Source: CAILZL01 sp963748005 | Lineage (GTDB): Bacteria > Pseudomonadota > Gammaproteobacteria > Steroidobacterales > Steroidobacteraceae | Direction: 5' to 3' | Length of the DNA stretch: 64,000 nucleotides | NCBI GenBank assembly: GCA_963748005.1 | Contig: CAVVHH010000002.1 | Coordinates: forward strand, 1,364,001 to 1,428,000 | Shown here: positions 47,101 through 56,460 of the stretch, piece after piece | Position numbering within the stretch: position 1 is the stretch's first letter | How the letters are laid out: the number at the start of each line of letters is the position of its first letter | Translations under genes and position numbers: made by a program | Notes under the pieces: generated by a model | What the model saw: only the letters and a program-made list of their open reading frames with translations | What the model was told of the DNA's origin: nothing | Databases searched by the model: none

Positions 47101-49344
47101 ATGAATTTTCTTGATCTTGGCCGCTATAAATCCATCGCCATGGGGCTGGCAGCATTCATGTTGCTGATCGGTCTGGTGCTGGGTTTCAACATGTACATGT
47201 CGCAGCTGTTCAGTAACGACCTGTCAGGCGTCAAGTACCTGGCGCGTCAACAAATACAGCCTGCCGTGATTACCGCGAACACACGCGCCCTTGCCGCGCG
47301 CCTGAAGACTCACGAACCCATTGCCGAAACCTTTGGCGAACTGCGTAACGCTGCCAACAGCGTCGATCAAACGCTGGCCAGCCTCACCAATGATGGCAGT
47401 ATCACCGACGATCAGGGACGCATCTATGCCTTCTCCAGCATGCGCGACGAACCGGCGGCGAGCACCCTGCTGAGCGCGCAGAAGCGCTGGAACACCTACA
47501 AGACCAAGCTCGACGCCGTGCTGCGTCTGGGTGGCGGCAATCCCTATCAGACCGACAACAACGTGGTCAGCCTGAATGAGCGCGGCACTCGCCTCGCAGA
47601 AGCCCTGGCCGAGCTTGCGCCGCTGGAAGTCGTGATGCAGAAGGAGCTGGGCGCGGCATTCAAGACCGTCAGCGAACAGCTTGAAGCCAACGGCAAATCG
47701 CGCGTCGGTTTGCTGCGCATCGTGCAGATCGCCAGCATCGTGATTGCACTGGGTGGACTGATCGCCATCCTATCCTATCTTGGCGGCACATTGCGCGCCG
47801 AGGAAGTGCAATCGGGTCTGGCGCGCAAGGAAACCGCCGACATTCTGCGCACCGTGAACGAAGGTCTGTTCCTGCTGGACCGCAACCAGCGCATCGGCAG
47901 CGAACGTTCGCTGGCGCTGGCCAATATATTCCACCGCGATGACCTGGACGGCCTGACCTTTGAGGGTCTGCTGCGCAACATTGTGCCGGAAAAGACCCTC
48001 AAGACTGCGCAGGACTATGTGCAGTTGCTGTGGGGCGAACGTGTCAACGAGAAGCTGGTCAAGACCATCAATCCGCTGAACGAAGTGGAAGTGCACTTCG
48101 ACAATCCATCAGGCGGCTTCGAAACACACTTCCTGGAATTTGATTTCAACCGGGTGAAATCCGACGGCCAGCTCTCGCACCTGCTGGTGACGGTGAACGA
48201 TGTCACCAAACGTGTGATGCTGGCGCGTGAATTGCAGGAGTCACAGGAAAAGGCGCAGGCGCAGCTGGATCTGTTGCTGCGCATCCTGCACGTCGATCCG
48301 GCCAGCCTGACCGGCTTCCTGTCCGATGCCGAAACTTCGTTGAAGATGGTCAACACCATCCTGCGCGAGCCGGCCCGTGAAGAAGCGATGTTCCGCAGCA
48401 AGATCGACAATATCTATCGGCAGATTCATGCAGTGAAGGGCGAAGCCTCGGCACTGGGTTTGAAAACCGTCGAACAACGCGCGCATGGCTTCGAAGAATC
48501 ACTCAACGAAATCAAGGCGCGCGCCACCATTTCGGGTAATGACTTCCTGCCGCTGGTAGTGAAACTGGACGACCTGTTCAATCACCTGGCGCAGGTACGC
48601 GAAATGCTGGGGCGTCTGGTGGATCTGCATCAGGCAATCGCCACCCGGCGCGCGTCCGAATCTACCCAGCCAAACAAGACCGAGGTGAACTCCGAAGAGG
48701 TCAACGACTGGCTGTCCAACAGCAATACCGATGATGCCCGCGAAGGCACCTCGGCGCTGGAAGCACTGATGAGCGGCAATGGCCTGAAGCGCACACTCGA
48801 CAAGCTGGCCCAGCAAGTAGCTGACAACAGCACCAAGCAGGTGGAGCTGGAATGCAGCGGACTGGAGTCGGTGCCGGAAGCTTATCGCCGGGCCATCAAG
48901 GACATCGCCATACAACTGGTGCGCAATGCCGTCGTGCATGGCATTGAAACACCCGCAGAGCGTCGTACCGCCAACAAACCCGAGTTCGGTCAACTCAGTA
49001 TCGAGTTCGCCGACCACGGCGCGCAGGGAATGGAACTGATCGTGAAAGACGACGGCGCCGGCCTGCAGCTTGATCGCATCAAGCAGGTCGCCATCGAACG
49101 CGGCTTGCTGAGCGCAGGACAGGCAGCGGTGCTGGATCAGCGCCAGACCATGGCACTGATCTTCCGTCCAGGATTCTCCACCGCCGACACAGTTACCAGT
49201 GACGCGGGTCGCGGCGCCGGCATGGATCTGGTTCGCGTGCTGGTGGCCGAGCTCAACGGCCGTGTCGGCATGTCAACTGCCAAGGGACGTTACACCAGGT
49301 TCAAGATCTGGTTGCCTGCGCCGTCTCAGGCAGCCGCAGCATAA
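47101..49344 (+). CDS. Membrane CheA-like histidine kinase with HPt domain
   Basis: 747 residues. Membrane helix 15-35, a periplasmic helical sensor (about 36-200) and a second helix (about 208-230). A PAS-like region follows (about 245-370, NEGLFLLDRNQRIGSERSLA) with a coiled coil. The HPt domain has YRQIHAVKGEASALGLK (H-x-x-K-G phospho-site, near residue 443). The C-terminal CheA-type ATPase includes LVRNAVVHGIETPAER (N box), VKDDGAGLQLDRI (G1), GFSTADTV and GRGAGMDLVRVLVAELNGRV (G2). The kinase lacks a CheW-like domain, so it is not a classical CheA. It probably transfers phosphate to the receiver encoded 38 nt downstream. Confidence 0.88.
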   Translation: MNFLDLGRYKSIAMGLAAFMLLIGLVLGFNMYMSQLFSNDLSGVKYLARQQIQPAVITANTRALAARLKTHEPIAETFGELRNAANSVDQTLASLTNDGSITDDQGRIYAFSSMRDEPAASTLLSAQKRWNTYKTKLDAVLRLGGGNPYQTDNNVVSLNERGTRLAEALAELAPLEVVMQKELGAAFKTVSEQLEANGKSRVGLLRIVQIASIVIALGGLIAILSYLGGTLRAEEVQSGLARKETADILRTVNEGLFLLDRNQRIGSERSLALANIFHRDDLDGLTFEGLLRNIVPEKTLKTAQDYVQLLWGERVNEKLVKTINPLNEVEVHFDNPSGGFETHFLEFDFNRVKSDGQLSHLLVTVNDVTKRVMLARELQESQEKAQAQLDLLLRILHVDPASLTGFLSDAETSLKMVNTILREPAREEAMFRSKIDNIYRQIHAVKGEASALGLKTVEQRAHGFEESLNEIKARATISGNDFLPLVVKLDDLFNHLAQVREMLGRLVDLHQAIATRRASESTQPNKTEVNSEEVNDWLSNSNTDDAREGTSALEALMSGNGLKRTLDKLAQQVADNSTKQVELECSGLESVPEAYRRAIKDIAIQLVRNAVVHGIETPAERRTANKPEFGQLSIEFADHGAQGMELIVKDDGAGLQLDRIKQVAIERGLLSAGQAAVLDQRQTMALIFRPGFSTADTVTSDAGRGAGMDLVRVLVAELNGRVGMSTAKGRYTRFKIWLPAPSQAAAA

Positions 49345-49382
49345 AACAACAATCAACACATCAGGAACCGAGAGGGAAACCA

Positions 49383-49793
49383 ATGTCAGTCGCCACTGCC
49401 CAGGCCGAACAGAACGCCAATCGCAAGTTCAAGATGATGATCTGCGATGACTCGAACATCATTCGGCGCAAGATAGAACGTGAACTGAAGATCGAACGAC
49501 TGGAAGTCGTGGCAACCGCTGCCAACGGCCGCATTGCCGTCGAAACTTTCCGCAAGCAGCCGGTGGATGTTGTCACCATGGACATCACCATGCCGGAAAT
49601 GGATGGCATCGAATGCGTGGAAAAGCTGGTCGCGATCAAACCCGATGTATTGATACTGGTCGTCTCGGCACTGTCTGACAAGGCCACCGCCATCGAAGCG
49701 CTGCAGAAAGGCGCCAATGGTTTTCTGTGCAAACCGTTTACCGACCGGCAGCTGACCGAGGCTCTGGAAGAGTTGCTGCGGGGTGCACAATGA
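49383..49793 (+). CDS. CheY-like single-domain response regulator
   Basis: 136 residues, a receiver domain with a short N-terminal extension. MMICDDSNIIRR carries the acidic pair, VVTMDITMPEMDG the phospho-Asp, LVVSALSDK the switch Ser and FLCKPFTD the conserved Lys. No output domain, so it acts by protein-protein contact. It lies between the CheA-like kinase and a CheX-like phosphatase, and its stop overlaps the next start (ATGA). Confidence 0.92.
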   Translation: MSVATAQAEQNANRKFKMMICDDSNIIRRKIERELKIERLEVVATAANGRIAVETFRKQPVDVVTMDITMPEMDGIECVEKLVAIKPDVLILVVSALSDKATAIEALQKGANGFLCKPFTDRQLTEALEELLRGAQ

Positions 49794-50239
49794 TGTCGGA
49801 TCTTGAACTGTCAACTTTCGTCGAAGGTACCACCCACTACTTCGAAGCTACCGCCAATCAGGCGGCTACCGTAGGGTCACCGTACCTGGTGCAGAACGGC
49901 AAGCCCACGGTGCATGAATTCACCGGCATGATCAGTATTGCGGGCAAGCGTCGTGGCGTGGTGTATTTCACGGCTTCCAGGCCCATGCTGACAGTGTTAT
50001 TGATGCGCATGGGTGAAACCGAATTGACCGAGGCAAACATGGCCGATCTGGTGGGCGAGGTTGCCAACACGATTTCGGGAAATGCGCGGCGCGATTTTGG
50101 CAAGGACTTCATGATTTCGGTGCCACAGGTGATCGCCGGCGATACCGACAAGGTCAGCACACCCGAGAACGTGCGGTCGTTCGTCATTCCCATCAACTGG
50201 CGCAGCCATGCGGCGCAACTGGTGGTGTGTCTGGAGTAA
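49790..50239 (+). CDS. CheX-family (CheC/CheX-like) phosphatase
   Basis: 149 residues from the ATG at 49790, overlapping the regulator stop. Features of CheX: MISIAGKRRGVVYFTASRPM, then ADLVGEVANTISGNARRDFG, where E-x2-N forms the dephosphorylation active site, and SFVIPINW. CheX proteins remove phosphate from CheY, so this gene probably turns off the regulator upstream. Together the three genes form a self-contained phosphorelay: kinase, receiver, phosphatase. Confidence 0.82.
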   Translation: MMSDLELSTFVEGTTHYFEATANQAATVGSPYLVQNGKPTVHEFTGMISIAGKRRGVVYFTASRPMLTVLLMRMGETELTEANMADLVGEVANTISGNARRDFGKDFMISVPQVIAGDTDKVSTPENVRSFVIPINWRSHAAQLVVCLE

Positions 50240-50290
50240 GTCTGTCAGGGCCCGCTACGGGGTCTCTGAGTTCGTGGCCGGTAGTGCGTT

Positions 50291-52714
50291 CTAAACCGGC
50301 CAATGCCCATCATTACCGCTTAGCACCCGCTCACACGCGGCCAGCACGTCAACGTCATATAGACCACCATCTGCCTTGAGTTCCACCAGCGCAGCTTCAA
50401 TTCTTTGCGCCGGCCGCCAGGCACGAGCCCTGCTGATCGCTTCCAGCACATCGGCCACCGCCAGAATGCGCGCTTCGATGCTGATTTGCGGACCTTGTAT
50501 ACCCAGCGGATAGCCACTGCCATTGAGACGTTCATGGTGCTGCCCAACGATGCCGGCAACATCCACACCCAGATCAACGCTGCGCAACAGTTTGACGCCC
50601 TGTTCCACGTGAGTTTGCACCAGGGCTCGCTCAGCAGGACTGAGCACAGCTGGCTTCAACAACAAGCTCTGCGGCAGCATCAGGTGTCCCACATCGTGCA
50701 GGCGCCCCGCATGCGCAAGCGCGGTTTGCTGATCGCTGCTGAGTCCCAGTTGCCGGGCAATGGCCACGGCAAGACTGGCAACACGCTGGCCGCTGCCGGC
50801 CGCGAAAACATCATGCTGGTCGAGCAGTTTCTCAATGACACCCAGTACGCTTTCCATTGATGCGGCACTGCGTCGCACCGCGGACTGCAATTTGAGCTGC
50901 TGACGCTTGCGCGCCAGCAGCGCCACCAGAATTTCGGTGCAGTCCTGCAATTCGCGTTGTTCGTCGGCAGTATAGGCAGCATCCCGATTGCCAATGACCA
51001 GCAGCCACAACTCACGGCCGCTACCGGCCGAACATGCGGCATAACTGGAAATCTCCGGCAGTCCTTCAATCAACAGCGCATCGTCGGGTGTGTCGCTTGA
51101 ACACAGGGTGCGCGGAGTCAGCAATTCGCGCCATGGCCCAGGGACAGCAATGGAGTTGCTGGCGGTGGAACGGCGATTGGACTGGGCATGATTGATGGCA
51201 CAGATGTCCAGCGTTTGTGTGACCCGTTCCAGCGACGCAAACAATGCCAACGGACTGTCGAATGCCTGCGCCAGCTGCGCCATGGCATACTGCAGCAAGG
51301 TGCCTTCGTCGGCATCTTCTGCATAACGCAGCATTTCCAGCGCCACCGGCAGCTTCGGCACGGTGGGCCGCTGTACCGCCATCTCGTGGGTAATGGGCGC
51401 CCGTTCTGCCTGCAATGCATACAGGCGCTGACCAGCCCCGAATTCACCTTGTCCCGCAATGAATTCAACTGGCTGTACGCTGCCGTCACCATGCTTAACT
51501 GACACCGCGAGGTGTTCTCCGGCCGATAGCTGCAGCAGGGCCGCAGCTTCCTGCGCATCCTGGATCAGATCTGTCACGCTGCATTCAAGGAGGTGTTCAC
51601 GCCTGTGGCCCAGCAGCTGGCAACAGGCCGCATTGGCATCACGCAGCCGATTGTCCGCGTTGATGACCCAGTAAGGCACCGGCAGTGCCGCCAGCTGGCC
51701 TTTGACACGCTGCACTTCCTCGGCCATGGCGCGCTCGCCGCGTACGCGGTAGGTGACATCAAGCGCCGTCCACAACTCGGCTGGGTGCGTTTCAAACTCA
51801 AGATCGGCGGAGTTGACCAGCAGCGACATGCTCTTGCCGTCCTTGCTGCGAAACGCGAATACATTGGTGATATTGACTTGCCCGTTGTCACGCAGCATGT
51901 CGGGCGACTCCAGTTGCAGAAATTCCTCCCGACTGTAACCAAACAGGCGCGAGGCAGCCGGATTCACCGCCAACATCTTCTGGGTGGACTTTTGCGTGAT
52001 CCACATTGCCACGGGGCTGGATGCAAATAGCTGCTGCCAGGCCTGCGCCCCAGCAAGTTCTTGCTGGACAATGGACAAGGACTGCTTCAGCCGCGCATGT
52101 TCCATGCGTAGTTCCGCCAGCTGTTCTGCCTCAGGCGATGCAACCAATGCCTGCAGTTTCATGGTCCGGTCGATCGCAGCGGGCATGGCTTCTTTATCGC
52201 TGACCACCACAGCGGATGGCCCGGGAGCCGGTCTGGACAGTGGTGTGACGTCGGCTTTATCTGTCTCGGATGGGGTGGCATCAACCTCGATTGGTGGAGC
52301 AGCCACCGGTTTCTTCAGCTGCACTACCGGCAGTGGCGCCGGGGGTTCTGCTTTGAGCGCAGCTTCGATGACGCCGTTGAGCGCGCCGGGTTTCAGGGCA
52401 TTGCCCACGAATCGCACTGCGCCCAATTCCTCCGCAAATCTCTGAGATTTCTGATCGTTGCTGCGGGTCGAGAACAGCACCACCGGAATGCCGCGCAACT
52501 GGTCATCCTGCTGAAAACGGCGATACAGCGCGAAACCATCCAGCTTGGGTAATGCCACATTGACCAACAGCACCTGCGGCGACTGGTTACGGGCCATTTC
52601 CAGCGCATCCAGACCATCACGCGAACGGATGACGTTATAACCCTTGCCATCCAGGGCCTGAGCCAGCAGGTTCTGTTCAAGATCACGTTCGGTAGCGACC
52701 AGTACGGTATTCAT
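50291..52714 (-). CDS. REC-PAS-PAS-HD-GYP-type signalling protein
   Basis: 807 residues from the ATG at 52714. Receiver domain 1-120 (MNTVLVATERDLEQNLL; LLVNVALPKLDG). The phospho-acceptor at the end of strand 3 reads VN-V where Asp is expected, so phosphorylation is uncertain. Proline-rich linker, then PAS (about 225-340, SSPVAMWITQKSTQKMLAVN) and a second PAS (about 350-460, PVPYWVINADNRLRDANAAC). A GAF-like region follows, then an HD-GYP domain (about 620-800): AGRLHDVGHLMLP (HD, with His where Lys is usual) and GQHHERLNGSGYPLGIQGP (GYP). It probably hydrolyses cyclic di-GMP. It converges on the CheX gene. Confidence 0.85.
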   Translation of the reverse strand: MNTVLVATERDLEQNLLAQALDGKGYNVIRSRDGLDALEMARNQSPQVLLVNVALPKLDGFALYRRFQQDDQLRGIPVVLFSTRSNDQKSQRFAEELGAVRFVGNALKPGALNGVIEAALKAEPPAPLPVVQLKKPVAAPPIEVDATPSETDKADVTPLSRPAPGPSAVVVSDKEAMPAAIDRTMKLQALVASPEAEQLAELRMEHARLKQSLSIVQQELAGAQAWQQLFASSPVAMWITQKSTQKMLAVNPAASRLFGYSREEFLQLESPDMLRDNGQVNITNVFAFRSKDGKSMSLLVNSADLEFETHPAELWTALDVTYRVRGERAMAEEVQRVKGQLAALPVPYWVINADNRLRDANAACCQLLGHRREHLLECSVTDLIQDAQEAAALLQLSAGEHLAVSVKHGDGSVQPVEFIAGQGEFGAGQRLYALQAERAPITHEMAVQRPTVPKLPVALEMLRYAEDADEGTLLQYAMAQLAQAFDSPLALFASLERVTQTLDICAINHAQSNRRSTASNSIAVPGPWRELLTPRTLCSSDTPDDALLIEGLPEISSYAACSAGSGRELWLLVIGNRDAAYTADEQRELQDCTEILVALLARKRQQLKLQSAVRRSAASMESVLGVIEKLLDQHDVFAAGSGQRVASLAVAIARQLGLSSDQQTALAHAGRLHDVGHLMLPQSLLLKPAVLSPAERALVQTHVEQGVKLLRSVDLGVDVAGIVGQHHERLNGSGYPLGIQGPQISIEARILAVADVLEAISRARAWRPAQRIEAALVELKADGGLYDVDVLAACERVLSGNDGHWPV

Positions 52715-52978
52715 TGTGTGTCCAGTTGTACGGACCGGCGGCAGAGTCGGTAGCAAAATAACGGCTATTGCACAGGCACTCAAGCACCTCGCTTAATCCG
52801 CAGCATCTTGATACTACGCCCTTGCCCCCTCCTCCAAACAGGCCTTAAGTCCATTCATGCAATTCTGCGGGCTGGTTCACGTCACCTTATCTTGAACAGG
52901 GACGCATGTCGCAGAGTCGCGAATCACTACCAGTACCATGTATCGCCAACGGAATTACCACCGTCGGGGAACGGCAAG

Positions 52979-54706
52979 ATGGCAACCATCCACTCACTAT
53001 TCAAAGAAACCCAAACCCACGATATGCAAGCCGCAAACAGACAGACTGCCCAGAACTCCCAGGCCAGCACTGGCACTCAGCCTGCTATTCTGGCGCTCAG
53101 CAAGAATGCCAACTTGCTGGAAATCGTCCACCGCGCCACGCCCACCGGCTCGCAAGTAGTCGACACCCACAGTCTCGATACCATGATGGCCCAGTGCCGT
53201 AACCTGCGGCCCGGCGTGCTGTTGATGGATACCGCTTGCTGTCCCGATATTCCAGGCACAGTCATTCAGCTGCTGCAGGATCTGCCCGATCTGGTGGTAG
53301 TGGTTGCCGGCAGGAGTGAGGACAGCGCGGCGCTGATGAAGCTGACCGCAGCGGGGCACATTTATCGATTCATGCTGATGCCGCTGGCGCACAGTCAGAC
53401 CAAACTGACTCTCGAGGCCGCGCTGACGCAGCACGCGGAGCTGGGCGCGGCCAACAACCGCCGAGAAGCCAATGCCGATAGCGACGACGGTGCGGTGCGC
53501 AAGAGTTACCTGCCCGCCTACATCGGTCTGGGTGCGGCACTCATTGTTATCGTCGGTGGTGCGTTCTACGGCCTGAGCCGCATGGGCGGCAACGAGACGC
53601 AACCGGTAGCAGCTGCCGTTGACCAGAACACTTCCGGCGCCGGCAAGGAACTGACGCTGGCTGACGCGGCCCTGGCGGCCGGCAAGCTGCTGGAGCCACC
53701 AGGTGAAAGCGCATTGGACCTGTATCGCAGCGCCTTGGCCATCGACGCCAAAAGTGCCCGTGCGCGCGCTGGTATCGATGCAGTGGCCAACAAGCTGCTG
53801 GAACAAGCCGAAGCGGCGTTGACCGCCGAGCAGCTGGAAACCGCCGTGACAGTGCTCGAACAGGCACGTGACGTTGCACCCGATAATGCGCGATTGAAGT
53901 TTCTTGACGGCCAGGTGGCGCGTGAACGCGAACGTCTCAAACTGACCCAGGCTCAGGATCTGGGCAAGAAAGTACGCGCGCTGCTCGCCGACGCACAGGA
54001 GAACATGGACAACGGTCGCCTGATTTCGCCGGCCGGCAACAATGCGCGTGACAACATACTTGACGCGCGCAAGCTCGATCCCACTGATCCGAGCATCGCG
54101 CAGGCGCAGCGCGCGCTCAGCAATCGCCTGATCGAGGCCGCACGACGCGCTGCTGAACAGAACCAGATGGATCAGGCGCAGGCTCTGCTGGCCGCAGCGC
54201 GTCAGCTGGGTTTCGCAGGCGCCGACCTGAGCGCCATCGAACGCTCATTGAACGAAGCACGCACCAAGACCACTGCTGCAGCTGAAGCACAGGCCGCTCA
54301 GAAAGCCGCAGCGGCAGCCCAGGCAGAACGTGATGCAGCGCTGGCTGCAGCGGCGGCAGCCCAGAAAGCTGCTGCGGAAGCCGCCGCACAAGCCGCCGCC
54401 AATAACAATGCAGCGAATGCAGCCAGCTTGCCGCCGGTACCACTCAAGCGTACCAAGACCGTGGCGCCTGCTTACCCCACCGCGGCACGTGATCGTGGCA
54501 TCGGGGGCTGGGTGGAAGTCTCGTTCACGGTTACCCAGACCGGTGCGGTTGAAAACGTACGCGCGACAAATTCCGAGCCCAAGGAAGTATTCGACTGGGC
54601 CGCTGTACAGGCCGTCGAGCAATGGCGCTTTGAACCGCCCATGCGCGACGGCAAGCCCACCACCCAGCCAACGAAGGTCAAGCTTCGCTTCGATAGCCCG
54701 AAGTAG
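52979..54706 (+). CDS. Receiver-like / TM / TPR-like / TonB-C fusion protein
   Basis: 575 residues from the ATG at 52979 (GGGGAACGG upstream). Residues about 35-155 resemble a degenerate receiver (PAILALSKNANLLEIVHRAT, then GVLLMDTACCPDIPGTVIQL, LVVVVAGRSEDSAAL, RFMLMPLAHSQ). A membrane helix follows (YIGLGAALIVIVGGAFYGLS, about 183-203). The periplasmic part has TPR-like helices (YRSALAIDAKSARARAGIDA), an Ala-rich coiled coil (about 415-475) and a TonB C-terminal domain (RTKTVAPAYPTAARDRGIGG, then AVQAVEQWRFEPPM). This links a cytoplasmic sensor-like domain to a TonB-type periplasmic end. It is transcribed divergently from the HD-GYP gene. Confidence 0.78.
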   Translation: MATIHSLFKETQTHDMQAANRQTAQNSQASTGTQPAILALSKNANLLEIVHRATPTGSQVVDTHSLDTMMAQCRNLRPGVLLMDTACCPDIPGTVIQLLQDLPDLVVVVAGRSEDSAALMKLTAAGHIYRFMLMPLAHSQTKLTLEAALTQHAELGAANNRREANADSDDGAVRKSYLPAYIGLGAALIVIVGGAFYGLSRMGGNETQPVAAAVDQNTSGAGKELTLADAALAAGKLLEPPGESALDLYRSALAIDAKSARARAGIDAVANKLLEQAEAALTAEQLETAVTVLEQARDVAPDNARLKFLDGQVARERERLKLTQAQDLGKKVRALLADAQENMDNGRLISPAGNNARDNILDARKLDPTDPSIAQAQRALSNRLIEAARRAAEQNQMDQAQALLAAARQLGFAGADLSAIERSLNEARTKTTAAAEAQAAQKAAAAAQAERDAALAAAAAAQKAAAEAAAQAAANNNAANAASLPPVPLKRTKTVAPAYPTAARDRGIGGWVEVSFTVTQTGAVENVRATNSEPKEVFDWAAVQAVEQWRFEPPMRDGKPTTQPTKVKLRFDSPK

Positions 54707-54731
54707 TCAGTAAACCATCCGAGAAAACATC

Positions 54732-54764
54732 AGGCCCTGCTCGATTGCGAGCGGGGCCTTCTTG
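54732..54764 (+). terminator. Intrinsic terminator after the TonB-C fusion gene
   Basis: AGGCCCTGCTCG-ATT-GCGAGCGGGGCCTT followed by CTTGTTT; 12-bp GC-rich stem. Confidence 0.8.
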
Positions 54765-54828
54765 TTTGCGGATACCACCGCAGTAGCGGTTACACTGTTG
54801 GGCCGCATGACTGCCCCATTTGCCCTGC

Positions 54829-56253
54829 ATGAACCGTACTGTCAGCGAACGACACCTGCCAGCCCAGCGCTTCGATACGCAGGGTCGCGCGCATGTGGAC
54901 TGGCGGATTGTGTTGGCCCTTGCCGGCCCGCTGATTGCCAACAGTGCAGTGCAGGCGCTGCTCAATCTCACTGATACCTGGTTTGTGGGTCGCATCTCCA
55001 CGAACGCACTAGCCGGCATGGGCGCCGTGCACTGGCTGACCATTGTGTTCATTGGCGTGCTCGGCGGCGTGGGCATGGCGGTGCAAACCCTCGTAGCGCA
55101 GGCCTATGGTGGCCGGCGTTTTACACGCGCCTCACAGGCCACCTGGACAGCACTATGGGCAGCACTGTTCACTGCGCCGGTATTTGCGTTTGTTGGCTTC
55201 AAGGGTGAATGGATTCTCGCGCCCTTTGGTCTGGATGAATCCGTGCGCATACTGGCGCTGCAATTCTGGCAGCCGCGCATGCTGGGCGCGTCACTGGGTG
55301 TGGCGCTGTGGGCAGTGCTGGGTTTCTTCAATGGCATTGGCCGCGCACGGGTGACGCTATCCATCAATCTGTTCACGCTGTGCATCAATGCCGTGCTGGC
55401 GCAGTTATTCATCTTCAAATTCAACTGGGGCGTGGCCGGCGCGGCATGGGCCACCAACTGCGCAACCGCAACAGGCGTGATGATTGCACTGTGGGTGTTC
55501 GCGCGCTCCGGCGAATTCAGCAGGTATCGCGCACGCCTTACCTGGCACCTGCATTGGCCACGTCTGTATCGCCAGTTCCGGCTCGGGCTGCCCATGGGCG
55601 TGATGCTGGCCGCTGATCTGTTTGGCTTTGCATTGTTTCAATTGATGCAGGTGAAGCTGAGTGCGGTGGATGGCGCCGCTTCGCAGGTCACCATGATGCT
55701 CACTTCCATCGCCTACATGCCGGCCATCGGCATTGCACTGGCGGGCACCACACTGGTGGGACAGTCCATCGGCGCAGGCGATAAACGATGGGCTCGCAAG
55801 CTGGGCAACTTCGTCATCCTGCTGGCCACGCTGTACATGGGTGGCATTGGTCTTATTCTCGGCCTGACCAGTCCCTGGCTGATGCCGCTGTTCGTGAATG
55901 CAAATGATCCACAGTCCGTTGAAGTCATCCGCACCGGTGTCACCATCATGTGGCTCGCAGCGGCCTATCAATTGTTTGATGGCATGACACTGGGATCGAG
56001 TTTCTGCCTGCGCGGCGCAGGCGATGCCACCGTACCCGCCGCATTGGTGCTGGGCATGTCCTGGTTCTTTTTTGTACCCCTGGCCCACAGCCTGTCGTTT
56101 GCAGAGAGCAACGGCTGGGTGACATGGCTACCGCAATTCGGCATGGGTGCAGTCGGCGGCTGGACCGCCGCGGTGATCTACGTGTGCCTGATCGGCTGCG
56201 CCATGTTCTGGCGCTGGCGCTCGGGGGCGTGGCAAAGGATTGAGGTGCGGTGA
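54829..56253 (+). CDS. MATE-family multidrug/metabolite exporter
   Basis: 474 residues with twelve predicted helices. MATE features: RIVLALAGPLIANSAVQALL, NLTDTWFVGRIS (conserved helix-1 end), GMAVQTLVAQAYGG, the mid-protein repeat LAGTTLVGQSIGAGDKRWAR, and LRGAGDATVPA. These antiporters expel cations or drugs using Na+ or H+. The ATG at 54829 is preferred to a TTG three codons earlier. Confidence 0.92.
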   Translation: MNRTVSERHLPAQRFDTQGRAHVDWRIVLALAGPLIANSAVQALLNLTDTWFVGRISTNALAGMGAVHWLTIVFIGVLGGVGMAVQTLVAQAYGGRRFTRASQATWTALWAALFTAPVFAFVGFKGEWILAPFGLDESVRILALQFWQPRMLGASLGVALWAVLGFFNGIGRARVTLSINLFTLCINAVLAQLFIFKFNWGVAGAAWATNCATATGVMIALWVFARSGEFSRYRARLTWHLHWPRLYRQFRLGLPMGVMLAADLFGFALFQLMQVKLSAVDGAASQVTMMLTSIAYMPAIGIALAGTTLVGQSIGAGDKRWARKLGNFVILLATLYMGGIGLILGLTSPWLMPLFVNANDPQSVEVIRTGVTIMWLAAAYQLFDGMTLGSSFCLRGAGDATVPAALVLGMSWFFFVPLAHSLSFAESNGWVTWLPQFGMGAVGGWTAAVIYVCLIGCAMFWRWRSGAWQRIEVR

Positions 56254-56460
56254 TCAGGCGCCAGCAAATCAGAAATCGGAGTCGGCATGAACGCTCAAGT
56301 CCTATTTGCCTTTTGTATTTAGACCCACTAAGAATACAGAAAGACTTTGATCACAATCGGAAACAAGGAACGAGGTATGCCGTTATCGAGCAACAGCTCC
56401 CTTTGTAAAGCGGTATTTAGAGCCCGTAATACCGACCTCTATTTGTAGTTGGGCGAAACC

